A DNA stretch of 64,000 bases from Rhizobium sp. ARZ01 (GTDB lineage: Bacteria; Pseudomonadota; Alphaproteobacteria; Rhizobiales; Rhizobiaceae). The DNA lies in NCBI RefSeq assembly GCF_014851675.1, contig NZ_JACVAE010000001.1, positions 496,001 through 560,000 of the forward strand, written 5' to 3'. How positions within the stretch are numbered: position 1 is the stretch's first letter; the number at the start of each line of letters is the position of its first letter. A program made the position numbers and the translations under genes. This document shows positions 25,933 through 34,830 of this stretch, in pieces. The notes beneath the pieces are model-generated. The model was given only the letters and a program-made list of their open reading frames with translations, did not search any database and was not told the DNA's origin.

Positions 25933-28644
25933 TTATGACACCAATTCCTTGAATGTCGCATTGTCTGCGAGATCGGCATGTTTACCGTCTCCCACGAGCC
26001 GGCCTTTGTCGAAGATCAAAACCCGATCGAAAAGATCCGTCAGCGACGTGTTCGACAGCACCCAGACAATCGCCGATTCCTGGCCGTTGTTGCGCACCAG
26101 CGTCAGCGCGTTCTGGCAGATCTGTTCCTGCGTCCGTGAATCGAGTGCCGGCAACGGGCGGTTGAAGACATAGAAATCGGACCGTCGCAGCAGCGCGCGG
26201 GCAAGATTGAGTTTCTGGCGTTGCACCTGGGTGATCCGCCGTCCGCCCGGGCCGAGATTGAATTCCAGACCGATCGACAGGACCTGGTCAAAGAGGCCGG
26301 GCTCGCTGAGCAGCGAGATCACCATGGCGCGTACACGCTCCGGGCCGTCTGCCTGGCGATGGCTGACGCGGCCGAAGAGCACGTTGTCCATGATGCTGGC
26401 CGAGGCCGTATAGGTGTCCGGGTCGTAGCGTTCGAACGCGCCTGTCATTTCCTCCGGCATGCCTTCGTGGAACTGGCGGCGGGCCTCGACGATCTTGGTC
26501 ATCAGTTCATCGCTCAGGAGACCGAAGCGATGCCGCGGCTCGATGTAGGCAAAGCTCAGGCGGATGATATCGCGCCCGTCCTCGTCGGAGACCTCGGAGT
26601 AGTCCTTGCCCTTCAGCTTCTGCAGCAACTGCTGATAATGCGGGATGTCGTCCGCCGTCATGAAGGTGAGCTGCTGGAAGAACGGATGATCCGGCGGCAG
26701 GCCGGCAAAGAGCTCGACCGCGTTCTCGGCGATCTCGTAACCCATTTCGTAGAGGGTGCGGTCGAGGCCGTTGCGCGTGACGACGTCGATGAAGTATTTG
26801 TTGCGGCCAATGCCGCGTCCCATCAGTTCTTCGTCGATTGCGTTGCCGAACAGGAGGTTCTCGCCAAGCGTGGCTTCGACGTTGTAGCGATCCGGCTCAA
26901 ACGGCACGACGAGGTTGCCGAGACCGGCCTTTTCCAGCTCCTCGCGGAAGGTCTGGCGCAGCGCGACGATATGGGTCGCCAACTGCTCGTGCGCCGCAGG
27001 ATCGATGGTGGAGCGCAGCGCCAGTTCAAGGATGTCCTTGGTCAGGTAGACGCAGTCGAGAACCGCGGCGACGGAGTGGAAGAGGTCGTCCGGGCCGGTT
27101 GCGCCCGCCGCTTCGTAGTCGATCCAGTCGCTGTGGATGTCGAAGTCGGGGTTTCCGGCAGCCTTCGCCTCGTCGATCTCCCACTTGCGCATGCCTATGT
27201 GTGCATCGTCATACTCGGCATCCCGGAGTGGCGCGTGCTTGAGGCCGTAGAGCAGGTTGTCGCGCAGCGAGCCGAAGAAGAAGTAGGCATCCGAGGCGAC
27301 ATAGGTGATGCGCCGTCCGGTCACCGACTCCGGAAGGTCGAACAGATCCGTGCTTCCCGCCGAGATGCGCCCGGATTCCGGCCAGACGGTCCGGCCGATC
27401 GCCTCGGCAAGCGCCTCGCCGCCGGCCGCGGCCCCGCCGATGATCGCGGTGAATTCGCCGGGGGCGAACTGGATCGAGACATGTTCCAGGGTAGGTGCGC
27501 CGCTGTCGTCGGTAAGCGTCAGGTTGAAAGCCGACAGCGGGCCGTCGAGACGTTGCGGCTCATCGACCGAGACGACCTGCAGGGCAGGATCGATCAGGTT
27601 GTCAGTCTTGAACTGCTCGACAACCTGAGTGTACTTGACCTGCACGTCCTGGCGGGCCTGGTCCCAGTCGATCAGTTCCTTCAGCGGGCCGGGGAGATCC
27701 TTGTAGGCGGCGATCACGGCGACGAGCTGGCCAATATCGAGCCGACCCTGCAGCGCCAGATAACCGCCGATGCTGTAGAACAGGAATGGCGTGACCGAGG
27801 CCAGGAAGTTGTTGATGAACTTGACCAGAAATTTCCACTGGTAGAGGTCGTAACGGATCTTGAAGATCCGTCCGAGCCGAGCTGCGACGTCGGCGCGTTC
27901 GAGGTTGGACGTATCGTAGGCGTGGATCGTGCCGATGCCGTCGACGATCTCGCTGACGCGGCCGGCCAGTTCGCGCGCGGTCAATTGCCTTTCCCTGCCG
28001 AGAACCAGAAGCCGGCGCCGCATGCGCGGGATGAGCACCGCCTGGACGGCGACGATGATGCCGGCAATCATGCCGAGCCAGACGTTCTGCACGAAGATGA
28101 AGAACAGCGCGGTCGCTGCCTGACCGCCGAGCAGGGCCGGGGCGACGAAGGCGTCGCCGGTGAAGCCGCCGAGCGGCTCCACCTCGTCCTTGACCATGCT
28201 GGCGATCTCCGCACCCTTCATGCGCTTGAATTTTGAAGGTGGAAAGCGGAGCACCCGATCCACCAGCTCGAAGCGAATGCGGCGCAGAAGGCGTTCGCCG
28301 AGCCGGCCCTTGTAGGTGTTGATGTAGAGCTTGAAGAGGCCGTTGATGACGACCAGGCCTAGGAAGACCAGGCTGAGCGCCATCAGCATCTGCAGGCGGT
28401 TCAGCTCGATCCCCGGGAAAAACACGACGTTGCCAAAGAACGGCAGGGCGAACTCGATCCGCATGAAGAGCTGCCGTGCGGCCTCACCCTCGAAGCCTTG
28501 CCCCTGGATCGGTCCGTTGACGATCTGCTTGGGCAGATCGAACGACATGAAATAGGGGATCATCGACAGCGCGACGATCAGCAGAATCCAAAGCTGCTGT
28601 TTGCGCGTGTGAGTCCAGATATAGTGTGTCAGGCCTTTTTCCAT
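25933..28644 (-). CDS. ABC exporter-like membrane protein with degenerate ATPase and ~280-residue insertion
   Basis: 903 residues. The N-terminal 330 form an ABC exporter type membrane domain (helices about 18-36, 85-107, 170-205, 280-315). The nucleotide-binding domain from 365 has lost every ATPase motif: Walker A position 402-412 reads IGGAAAGGEAL (no Lys); Q-loop VASDAYFFFG (447-457) lacks Gln; signature 799-809 reads PGGRRITQVQR; Walker B 823-829 reads FYVFNRP (Asp and Glu gone); the switch His region (WVLSNTSL) has no His. Only the D-loop ALDS remains. Q-loop and signature are about 340 residues apart, roughly 280 more than normal, and the insert repeats the post-Q-loop sequence: DNLLYG (462), ENLLFG (595), DNVLFG (753). 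Probably a non-ATPase sensor, scaffold or channel. Co-transcribed with the cNMP-binding gene. Confidence 0.88.
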   Translation of the reverse strand: MEKGLTHYIWTHTRKQQLWILLIVALSMIPYFMSFDLPKQIVNGPIQGQGFEGEAARQLFMRIEFALPFFGNVVFFPGIELNRLQMLMALSLVFLGLVVINGLFKLYINTYKGRLGERLLRRIRFELVDRVLRFPPSKFKRMKGAEIASMVKDEVEPLGGFTGDAFVAPALLGGQAATALFFIFVQNVWLGMIAGIIVAVQAVLIPRMRRRLLVLGRERQLTARELAGRVSEIVDGIGTIHAYDTSNLERADVAARLGRIFKIRYDLYQWKFLVKFINNFLASVTPFLFYSIGGYLALQGRLDIGQLVAVIAAYKDLPGPLKELIDWDQARQDVQVKYTQVVEQFKTDNLIDPALQVVSVDEPQRLDGPLSAFNLTLTDDSGAPTLEHVSIQFAPGEFTAIIGGAAAGGEALAEAIGRTVWPESGRISAGSTDLFDLPESVTGRRITYVASDAYFFFGSLRDNLLYGLKHAPLRDAEYDDAHIGMRKWEIDEAKAAGNPDFDIHSDWIDYEAAGATGPDDLFHSVAAVLDCVYLTKDILELALRSTIDPAAHEQLATHIVALRQTFREELEKAGLGNLVVPFEPDRYNVEATLGENLLFGNAIDEELMGRGIGRNKYFIDVVTRNGLDRTLYEMGYEIAENAVELFAGLPPDHPFFQQLTFMTADDIPHYQQLLQKLKGKDYSEVSDEDGRDIIRLSFAYIEPRHRFGLLSDELMTKIVEARRQFHEGMPEEMTGAFERYDPDTYTASASIMDNVLFGRVSHRQADGPERVRAMVISLLSEPGLFDQVLSIGLEFNLGPGGRRITQVQRQKLNLARALLRRSDFYVFNRPLPALDSRTQEQICQNALTLVRNNGQESAIVWVLSNTSLTDLFDRVLIFDKGRLVGDGKHADLADNATFKELVS

Positions 28645-28714
28645 GAACTTTCAGACCGTGGAGGAGAAATCAGGGATGCGCGCGTCGTAACCTGACGGTG
28701 CGCCGTAGCGACCG

Positions 28715-28760
28715 CCACTCGCGTGGCGTGAAAGGCTACCACACGCGTGGTGTGAAGGTT
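28715..28760. promoter_or_regulatory. Direct repeat pair upstream of the pseudo-ABC gene
   Basis: Two near-identical 22-23 bp copies: 28715-28737 (CCACTCGCGTGGCGTGAAAG...) and 28739-28760 (CCACACGCGTGGTGTGAAGG...). They lie about 70-115 bp upstream of the start codon at 28644, inside the 284-bp gap 28645-28928 that has no gene. Position and spacing (24 bp, roughly two helical turns) fit a tandem operator; the binding protein is unknown. Confidence 0.5.
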
Positions 28761-28928
28761 GCCCCGTCACGTTGCCAAACCGCGATATAGGCATCGTGAA
28801 AGCTCCAGAAAAGGCGAAAATCGCTGCGTCGCCCCGGCCCCAGTCACATTGCAGTGAAATGCGTTTTTACATTGATTGCAAGGGCCTGGCGCATCCGGCT
28901 TGGCAAAGTGCAGGAATACTGGGGTGCC

Positions 28929-30119
28929 TCATCGCACAGAAGTCTGTCGCGCAAGGTCGCTGACGGAGGTTCCGGCGAGAAGTGCGCGCAGGATGCTCGA
29001 CGTTCTTCGCGCACCGTCGAGGTCGAGCGGCGGCAGGTTCTGTGTCGGCCGTTGCAGCGCCGTTTCGATCGCCCGTGTCAGCCCCTCCGGCGAAAGCGTG
29101 CATTCCGGAACGACCGTGGCAAGCCCAAGCTTCTCAAGACGCAGGGCACGGGCGGTCTGCTCGGTTTCGCCGCCGGCAGTGAACGGCACGAAGACGGCGC
29201 GGCAACCGGCGCGGAGTATGTCGCATACGGTGTTGTATCCGGATTGGGATACGGAGAGCCGCGCGGCTGCAAGCAGGCTTGGGAAATCCGGCCGGAAGCG
29301 TACGACGGAGACGTTGTCGGGAGCACTGTCGACGGTGGCTTCAAAGGCGGTTTGCGGCAGGTTGGGGCCCGCGATGAGGCACCAGCGCAGGGCCTTGGGC
29401 AGGGCGCGCGCAGCGCCTATGGCGGCCTCGTTCAACGCAGCGCCAACGGCGCCGCCGCCGGCCGAGACGAGGATGTCGAAACGCTCGGAGGGCGGGGCGG
29501 GCCGCGGGGCGGCGACAAGCCCGGTGTAGATGACCCTGTCAGCGATCCGTTCCGCCAGCGAGAAGCTGTCCTCCAGCCTTGCGAAGGACGGATCGCCATG
29601 GACGAGGATGCCATCAAAGTGACTGGTCGCAAGCGCCACGCTCTCCTCGTCGCGGCCGGGCTTGCTCTTCTCCTGCAGGATGTCGCGCAGCGAGGAGAGC
29701 ACGATCGGTCGTTCCTTCATACCGGCGATTTCATCCAGCAGCGGAAGAAGTTCGAAGCGCACCTGGCGGCGGCCGAACGGAAAAGCTTCGATGATGACAA
29801 TGTCCGGCCTGATTTCCCGGAAGGCTGCGAGCAGGAGATCGCGACGGCGATCGCGGAAGGCGTCGTCGACCGGGTTGCCCGCGAGATCGACGAGGCCGGA
29901 GAAGCCGGCATCGCCTGCGACCACGGGCGGCAGCTCGACGTGCTTGATGCCGGCACCGGGAAAACCCTGTACCGGCGCCCCGCCCGTGACCATGGTTACG
30001 TCGAAGCCGTCCCCGACGAGGGCCCGGGCGATGCGGCTGGCGCGGGCAATGTGGCCGATTCCGAGAAGGTGCTGGACGTAGAAGAAAACGCGCGGCCCCG
30101 GCATTCCGATTTCGCTCAT
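28929..30119 (-). CDS. MurG/GT28-like glycosyltransferase
   Basis: 396 residues, GT-B fold. N-terminal RVFFYVQHLLGIGHIARASR with the GIGH loop typical of MurG/MGT-like enzymes, C-terminal ILVSAGGGAVGAALNEAAIG and SVSQSGYNTVCDILRAGCRA followed by VPFTAGGETEQTARALRLEK, the nucleotide-sugar site of GT28_C. The start ATG overlaps the upstream GT4 stop by one base (TGATG), so they are coupled. Substrate unknown. Third gene of a three-glycosyltransferase operon (32578 to 28929). Confidence 0.85.
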   Translation of the reverse strand: MSEIGMPGPRVFFYVQHLLGIGHIARASRIARALVGDGFDVTMVTGGAPVQGFPGAGIKHVELPPVVAGDAGFSGLVDLAGNPVDDAFRDRRRDLLLAAFREIRPDIVIIEAFPFGRRQVRFELLPLLDEIAGMKERPIVLSSLRDILQEKSKPGRDEESVALATSHFDGILVHGDPSFARLEDSFSLAERIADRVIYTGLVAAPRPAPPSERFDILVSAGGGAVGAALNEAAIGAARALPKALRWCLIAGPNLPQTAFEATVDSAPDNVSVVRFRPDFPSLLAAARLSVSQSGYNTVCDILRAGCRAVFVPFTAGGETEQTARALRLEKLGLATVVPECTLSPEGLTRAIETALQRPTQNLPPLDLDGARRTSSILRALLAGTSVSDLARQTSVR

Positions 30120-31363
30120 CAGGCGGCCTGCCATTCGTTTTCGAAGAGGGTCTTTAGCTGGCGGATGCTGGTGTGGTGGTCGAATTCGGAGCGAACGCGT
30201 TGCTCCGCTGCCTCACCGAGCCGTTTGCGCAGCGCCGGGTCGCGGATCAGCTGTTCAATCGCGGTCGCCAGCGCCTTCGGATTCTCCGGCGGCACGACGA
30301 GACCGTTTTCGCCGTCCTTCAGAAGCTCCGGGATGCCGGAGATGTTGGTCGATACGCAAACCAGCCGCTGGCTCGACGCCTCTACCAGCACGTTCGGCAG
30401 GCCGTCCCGGTCGCCATCGGATGTGATGCGGCAGGCAAGTGCGAACAGGTCCGAACGGCGATAGTGGTCGAGCACGTCCTGCTGGTCGAGCGCGCCGTTC
30501 CAGGTGATCCGGCCGGCGATGCCGAGTTTTTCGGCGAGCTGTTTCATGGCTGCAAGGTTAGGCCCGCCGCCGATGTGGATGAACCGCCAGGAAAGTTCGG
30601 CGGGCAGCAGCGACAGTGCATTGAGCAGCACGTCATAGCCCTTCTTGTCGACTGCGCGGCCGACGCTGACGATCGTCACCGGGTTGTCCCGGTCAGATCC
30701 GTCGCGCATCGAATGCTCGCCCGGAAAGGGGGCGAAGCGATCGAGATCGAGGCCGTGATAGCTCAGATGGACGTGGTTCTTGCCGTTCGCCAGCACGCGC
30801 AGGCGGTCGAATCCGGTCTGGTTGCAGGTCACCGTCCAGCGTGTGTCGGAGAGCTTGCCTTCCAGCTCCCAGTCGGGAGAGGTCCAGATGTCCTTGGCAT
30901 GCGCCGAGCAGGTCCAGGGGATGCCGTTCATCAGGCTCGTATAACGCGCCACGGATGCGGGCGTATGGATGAAATGGGCGTGCAGCCAGTCCGTTCCCGC
31001 CGGCCATTCGGCGCAAAGCACGGCGGCCTGCCCGAAGCGGCGGAAGCGGTTGGGGGTAAAATCACGGCGCAGGTCTTTCAGGAACGCACGGAAGGCGGCC
31101 TTGAAGCCGGGCAGCCGATAGCTTTTGACGAGCCCACGAACGACGCGCAGCGGTTCCTGGTACAGGTATTCCGGGAGATAATGCACGGGCGCCCGGATTT
31201 CGTCATGGACCGGATGGCGCTTGGTATCGGTCGGATGACGCATGGAAATGAGCGTCAGATCGAAGCCGGCCCTTTCCAGCCCCAGCAGTTCCTGGGCGAT
31301 GAAGGTTTCCGACAGCCGCGGATAGCCCTTCAGGATGACGGCGATTTTCTTCTGCGATGTCAA
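30119..31363 (-). CDS. GT4-family glycosyltransferase (exopolysaccharide type)
   Basis: 414 residues. Begins KKIAVILKGYPRLSETFIAQ (the YPRLSETFI motif common in exopolysaccharide GT4 enzymes), with HAHFIHTPASVARYTSLMNG in the acceptor half and SVGRAVDKKGYDVLLNALSL, DGLPNVLVEASSQRLVCVST (E-x7-type motif) and GIPELLKDGENGLVVPPENP in the donor half. It sits between two MurG-like enzymes in the same operon, 6 bp after the upstream gene and 1-bp overlap with the downstream gene. Likely builds the same glycan as its neighbours. Confidence 0.88.
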   Translation of the reverse strand: MTSQKKIAVILKGYPRLSETFIAQELLGLERAGFDLTLISMRHPTDTKRHPVHDEIRAPVHYLPEYLYQEPLRVVRGLVKSYRLPGFKAAFRAFLKDLRRDFTPNRFRRFGQAAVLCAEWPAGTDWLHAHFIHTPASVARYTSLMNGIPWTCSAHAKDIWTSPDWELEGKLSDTRWTVTCNQTGFDRLRVLANGKNHVHLSYHGLDLDRFAPFPGEHSMRDGSDRDNPVTIVSVGRAVDKKGYDVLLNALSLLPAELSWRFIHIGGGPNLAAMKQLAEKLGIAGRITWNGALDQQDVLDHYRRSDLFALACRITSDGDRDGLPNVLVEASSQRLVCVSTNISGIPELLKDGENGLVVPPENPKALATAIEQLIRDPALRKRLGEAAEQRVRSEFDHHTSIRQLKTLFENEWQAA

Positions 31364-31369
31364 TTCTTG

Positions 31370-32578
31370 TCAGCCTTGTACAATGGAGAGCCGCGTGTTG
31401 TCCCGGCTCACCAGCAGGTCGCCGACGATCTGGGAAATGTGCGGCAATCCTTCAAGTCTCAATGCCTTTGATGTCTTTGACGGTGGCGCGCGATGGGGCA
31501 GCGCCTTCAGCACCTTGGAAAGGACCAGCGGCTGGCGGGATTCTTCCGGGGACAGCATTTCGACGAGGCCGAGTTCGGAGGCGCGGGTGGCCCGGATCAG
31601 CTGTTCCTCGCGCGGGTTGACGCGGGGGATGATCAGTGCCGGCTTGTCGAAGGAGAGGATCTCGCAATAGGTGTTGTAGCCGCCCATGGCAACGACTGCG
31701 GTCGCGCCCGCGATCAGTTCCTCCATGCGGTTGTCGAACTCGATCACCTCGATATAGGGGATCTTCGATCCCTTGCGCAAAAGCTTCTGCCGCTGATTGG
31801 CCGGCATGTAGGGGCCGAGCACGATCAGGGCCTTGTGCGTCAGGTCCGGATCCTCCTTGTAGGCATGGACGACGTCGTGGATCAGAGAGGCGCCGTCGCC
31901 GCCGCCGCCGGTGGTCACCAAAATATAGTCGCCCTTAGGCCGGTGTTCCGAGCCCTGCTCCTGCGAGACGCTGCGCTGCAGGAAGCCGACGAAGTTCATG
32001 CGTGCCCGAACCGAAGCCGGGACATCGAGACCGACCAGCGGATCGTAGAAATCCGGCGGGCCGTAGACCCAGACCTTGTCATAATACTTGGCGATCTTGC
32101 CCATGACGTCATGGCGCTTCCATTCGGCGTCGAGCAGATGCGGCGCATCCATGACGTCGCGCAGGCCGAGCACCAGCGTCGTGCCGCAGGCTTTCAGATA
32201 GGCGAGCGTCTCCTCGACCTCGCCGCGCAGCCCCATCGGCTCCTTGTCGACGATGAAGATGTCGGGCTGGAAGCTCTCGGCCGTGTGCCGGATGATCGAC
32301 TGCCGCATCTTCAGCGTCTCGTGCAGGTCGATATGCTGTTCCATCGACGTATATTCGCCGTTGCGCAGCTTGATGACGCTCGGAATCTTCACGAAATCGA
32401 CGCGGGCGCGATAGTCGAAGGCGCCGGCTATCGGGGAGCCGGAGATGATCAGGACGTTGAGGCCGCGGAAATCCTCGACCAGCGAGTGCGCGATCGTGCG
32501 GCAGCGCCGCAGGTGGCCAAGACCAAACGTGTCATGGCTGTACATCAGAATCCGGGCGTCTTCCAGACGTCGTGTCAT
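31370..32578 (-). CDS. MurG/GT28-like glycosyltransferase, first gene of the operon
   Basis: 402 residues, GT-B fold, paralogous in layout to the gene at 28929. N-terminal ILMYSHDTFGLGHLRRCRTI (GLGHxRR), acceptor domain with DIFIVDKEPMGLRGEVEETL, donor domain with ILVTTGGGGDGASLIHDVVH and VVAMGGYNTYCEILSFDKPA followed by IIPRVNPREEQLIRA. ATG 32578 has GGAG 6 nt upstream. Two GT28-type enzymes flanking one GT4 enzyme in one operon is a distinctive arrangement; sugar specificity unknown. Confidence 0.86.
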   Translation of the reverse strand: MTRRLEDARILMYSHDTFGLGHLRRCRTIAHSLVEDFRGLNVLIISGSPIAGAFDYRARVDFVKIPSVIKLRNGEYTSMEQHIDLHETLKMRQSIIRHTAESFQPDIFIVDKEPMGLRGEVEETLAYLKACGTTLVLGLRDVMDAPHLLDAEWKRHDVMGKIAKYYDKVWVYGPPDFYDPLVGLDVPASVRARMNFVGFLQRSVSQEQGSEHRPKGDYILVTTGGGGDGASLIHDVVHAYKEDPDLTHKALIVLGPYMPANQRQKLLRKGSKIPYIEVIEFDNRMEELIAGATAVVAMGGYNTYCEILSFDKPALIIPRVNPREEQLIRATRASELGLVEMLSPEESRQPLVLSKVLKALPHRAPPSKTSKALRLEGLPHISQIVGDLLVSRDNTRLSIVQG

Positions 32579-32656
32579 CGGATACTCCACACAGGTTGAA
32601 CGACCGAACTTAGAAGCCAGTACTAGGATTCGCTAATCATGCATCGCACAATTTCG

Positions 32657-33832
32657 TTATTTGTACGGATCGGCCGCGTCCCGCAAGCCGTCGCCAAGGA
32701 AATTGAACGCGAGTATCACCAGAATGACCGGGATCATCGGGAACAATAGCCACGGATAGAAGGCGATGACACTGACGCTGCGCGCCTCGGTGAGCAGGAT
32801 GCCCCAGCTGGTGATCGGCGGGCGCAGGCCGAGGCCGAGGAAGCTGAGTGCGGTTTCGCCGAGAATCATGCCGGGAATCGAGATGGTTGCGGTCGCGATC
32901 AGGTGCGACATGAAACCGGGCACGAGATGGCGGCCGATGATGCGGCTGCTCTTGGCGCCCATCAGTTGCGCCGCCAGTACGTAGTCCTCCTCGCGCAGGG
33001 CGAGGAGCTTCGAGCGAACAGCGCGCGCGAGCCCCGTCCAGTCGAGCAGGCCGAGAATGACGGTAATGCCGAGATAGACCAGGATCGGGCTCCAGCTGAC
33101 GGGCATGATCGCGGCGAGCGCCATCCACAGTGGGATACTCGGGATCGACTGCAGGACCTCGATGATACGCTGGACGAAGAGGTCAATGTAGCCGCCGTGA
33201 TAGCCTGCGAGTCCTCCGATGACGATACCGAGCGTGAAGCTCACCGCAATGCCGATCAGGCCGATGGTGATCGAGATCCGGGCGCCGTAGATGATGCGTG
33301 ACAGCACGTCTCGGCCGAGCCGATCGGTGCCGAGCAGGAACATCTCGCCACCCTCGGCCGGGCAGACGAGGTGGGTGCTCGCATCGAACAGGCCCCAGAA
33401 GCGATAGGGGTCGCCCGAGCAGAAGAAGCGCAGCTTCTGCACGTCGTTCTTGTTGTCGGTGTAGACGCGCCGCAGCGTGTCCATGTCGAGCGTCATCTCG
33501 CGCCCGTAGACGAACGGCCCGACGAACTGCCCCTCGTGGAACAGGCGCACCCGTTGCGGCGGGGCATGGATGAAGTCCATGTTGCGCGTGTGCAGGTTAT
33601 AGGGCGCCAGGAACTCGGCGATGACGATCATGAAGTAGAGCGCCAGCAGGAAGATGGCGGAGGCGAGCGCCAGTCGGTGCTTCTTGAACTTCCACCACAT
33701 CAGTCGCGTCTGCGAGGCCTGGAAGACCTTGGCCTGGCCGGCCGTCATCGCCTCGACCGAGTAGGGATCGAAGGGAGCAGTCGAAACGTAATGCTGCAGG
33801 GGGGAGCCGGATGGCGGCAGCGGTGAATTCAT
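32657..33832 (-). CDS. Peptide/oligosaccharide ABC transporter permease (OppC/YejE type)
   Basis: 391 residues, inner membrane. N-terminal cytosolic stretch, first helix ASAIFLLALYFMIVIAEFLA, a long periplasmic loop, then the BPD_transp_1 domain with ITIGLIGIAVSFTLGIVIGG and the EAA loop ALREEDYVLAAQLMGAKSSR, ending in FNFLGDGLRDAADPYK, typical of OppC/DppC/YejE. Fourth gene of a four-gene importer operon; its start overlaps the preceding permease gene by 4 nt. Larger than DppC, like YejE. Confidence 0.9.
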   Translation of the reverse strand: MNSPLPPSGSPLQHYVSTAPFDPYSVEAMTAGQAKVFQASQTRLMWWKFKKHRLALASAIFLLALYFMIVIAEFLAPYNLHTRNMDFIHAPPQRVRLFHEGQFVGPFVYGREMTLDMDTLRRVYTDNKNDVQKLRFFCSGDPYRFWGLFDASTHLVCPAEGGEMFLLGTDRLGRDVLSRIIYGARISITIGLIGIAVSFTLGIVIGGLAGYHGGYIDLFVQRIIEVLQSIPSIPLWMALAAIMPVSWSPILVYLGITVILGLLDWTGLARAVRSKLLALREEDYVLAAQLMGAKSSRIIGRHLVPGFMSHLIATATISIPGMILGETALSFLGLGLRPPITSWGILLTEARSVSVIAFYPWLLFPMIPVILVILAFNFLGDGLRDAADPYK

Positions 33833-34827
33833 TTGGTGCTCCCGCCTTGAAGTCGGATGCGCGGATCGAGAAGGGCGAGCGCGATATCGGAGATCAGCAC
33901 GCCGATGACGGTGAGGAAGGCAAGGAACATCAGGAACGAGCCGGCCAGATACATGTCCTGGCTCTGCAATGCCTTGATCAGCATCGGCCCGGTTGTCTCC
34001 AGCGACAGCACGATGGCCGTGATTTCAGCGCCCGAAATGATCTGCGGCAGGATTGAGCCGATGTCGGAGATGAAGAAGTTCAACGACATGCGGAGCGGAT
34101 ATTTCACCAACGCGCGGAACGGGTTCATGCCCTTGGCGCGCGCCGTCACCACGTATTGCTTCTGCAATTCGTCGAGCAGATTGGCGCGAAGCCGGCGCAC
34201 CATCCCGGCCGTACCGGCGGTGCCGATGATGATGACCGGGATCCAGAGGTGCTCGAGGATCGACTTCGCCTTGGCCCAGCTCATCGGCTCGTTGAGGTAC
34301 TGCTGGTCCATCAGGTGGCCGATCGAGGTGCCGAACCAGATGTTGGCGAAGTACATCAGGATCAGCGCCAGCATGAAATTGGGGATGGCGAGGCCAAGGA
34401 GCCCCAAGAACGTCAGGCCGTAGTCGCCCCAGCTATATTGATGCGTGGCCGAATAGATGCCGATCGGAAAGGCCAGCAGCCAGGTGAACAGGATGGTGAC
34501 GAAGGAAACGAGCACTGTCAGCCATAGCCGGTCGCCGACCACTTCGGAAACGGGGAGCTGGTACTCGAAGGAGTAGCCGAAATCGCCCTGGAGCATGCCG
34601 CCGACCCAGTGGAAGTAGCGGATCGGCGCCGGCTGGTCGAAACCGTAGCGCTCGCGCAGCGCATCGATCTCCTCCATGTCGGCCTCTTCGCCCATGGCCC
34701 GCAATTCCGAGACGTAGCTCTCGAAATAGTCACCCGGCGGCAGCTCGATGATGGTGAAGACGAGGACCGAGATCAGGAAGAGCGTCGGTACCATGACGGC
34801 GATGCGCCAGAGGATGTATCGCAGCAT
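33829..34827 (-). CDS. Peptide/oligosaccharide ABC transporter permease (OppB/YejB type)
   Basis: 332 residues. Classical OppB start MLRYILWRIAVMVPTLFLIS, a loop with DALRERYGFDQPAPIRYFHW, then the membrane domain with WLLAFPIGIYSATHQYSWGD and the EAA loop NLLDELQKQYVVTARAKGMN. It pairs with the YejE-type permease (4-nt overlap) to form the translocation pore. Begins 4 bp after the substrate-binding protein stop. Confidence 0.9.
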   Translation of the reverse strand: MLRYILWRIAVMVPTLFLISVLVFTIIELPPGDYFESYVSELRAMGEEADMEEIDALRERYGFDQPAPIRYFHWVGGMLQGDFGYSFEYQLPVSEVVGDRLWLTVLVSFVTILFTWLLAFPIGIYSATHQYSWGDYGLTFLGLLGLAIPNFMLALILMYFANIWFGTSIGHLMDQQYLNEPMSWAKAKSILEHLWIPVIIIGTAGTAGMVRRLRANLLDELQKQYVVTARAKGMNPFRALVKYPLRMSLNFFISDIGSILPQIISGAEITAIVLSLETTGPMLIKALQSQDMYLAGSFLMFLAFLTVIGVLISDIALALLDPRIRLQGGSTK

Positions 34828-34830
34828 CGG

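Noticed and set aside
25933..28644. Reading the pseudo-ABC gene as a frameshifted or sequencing-damaged normal exporter
   Set aside because: The frame is open for 903 codons and the degenerate motifs are substitutions in correct order rather than a frame change.
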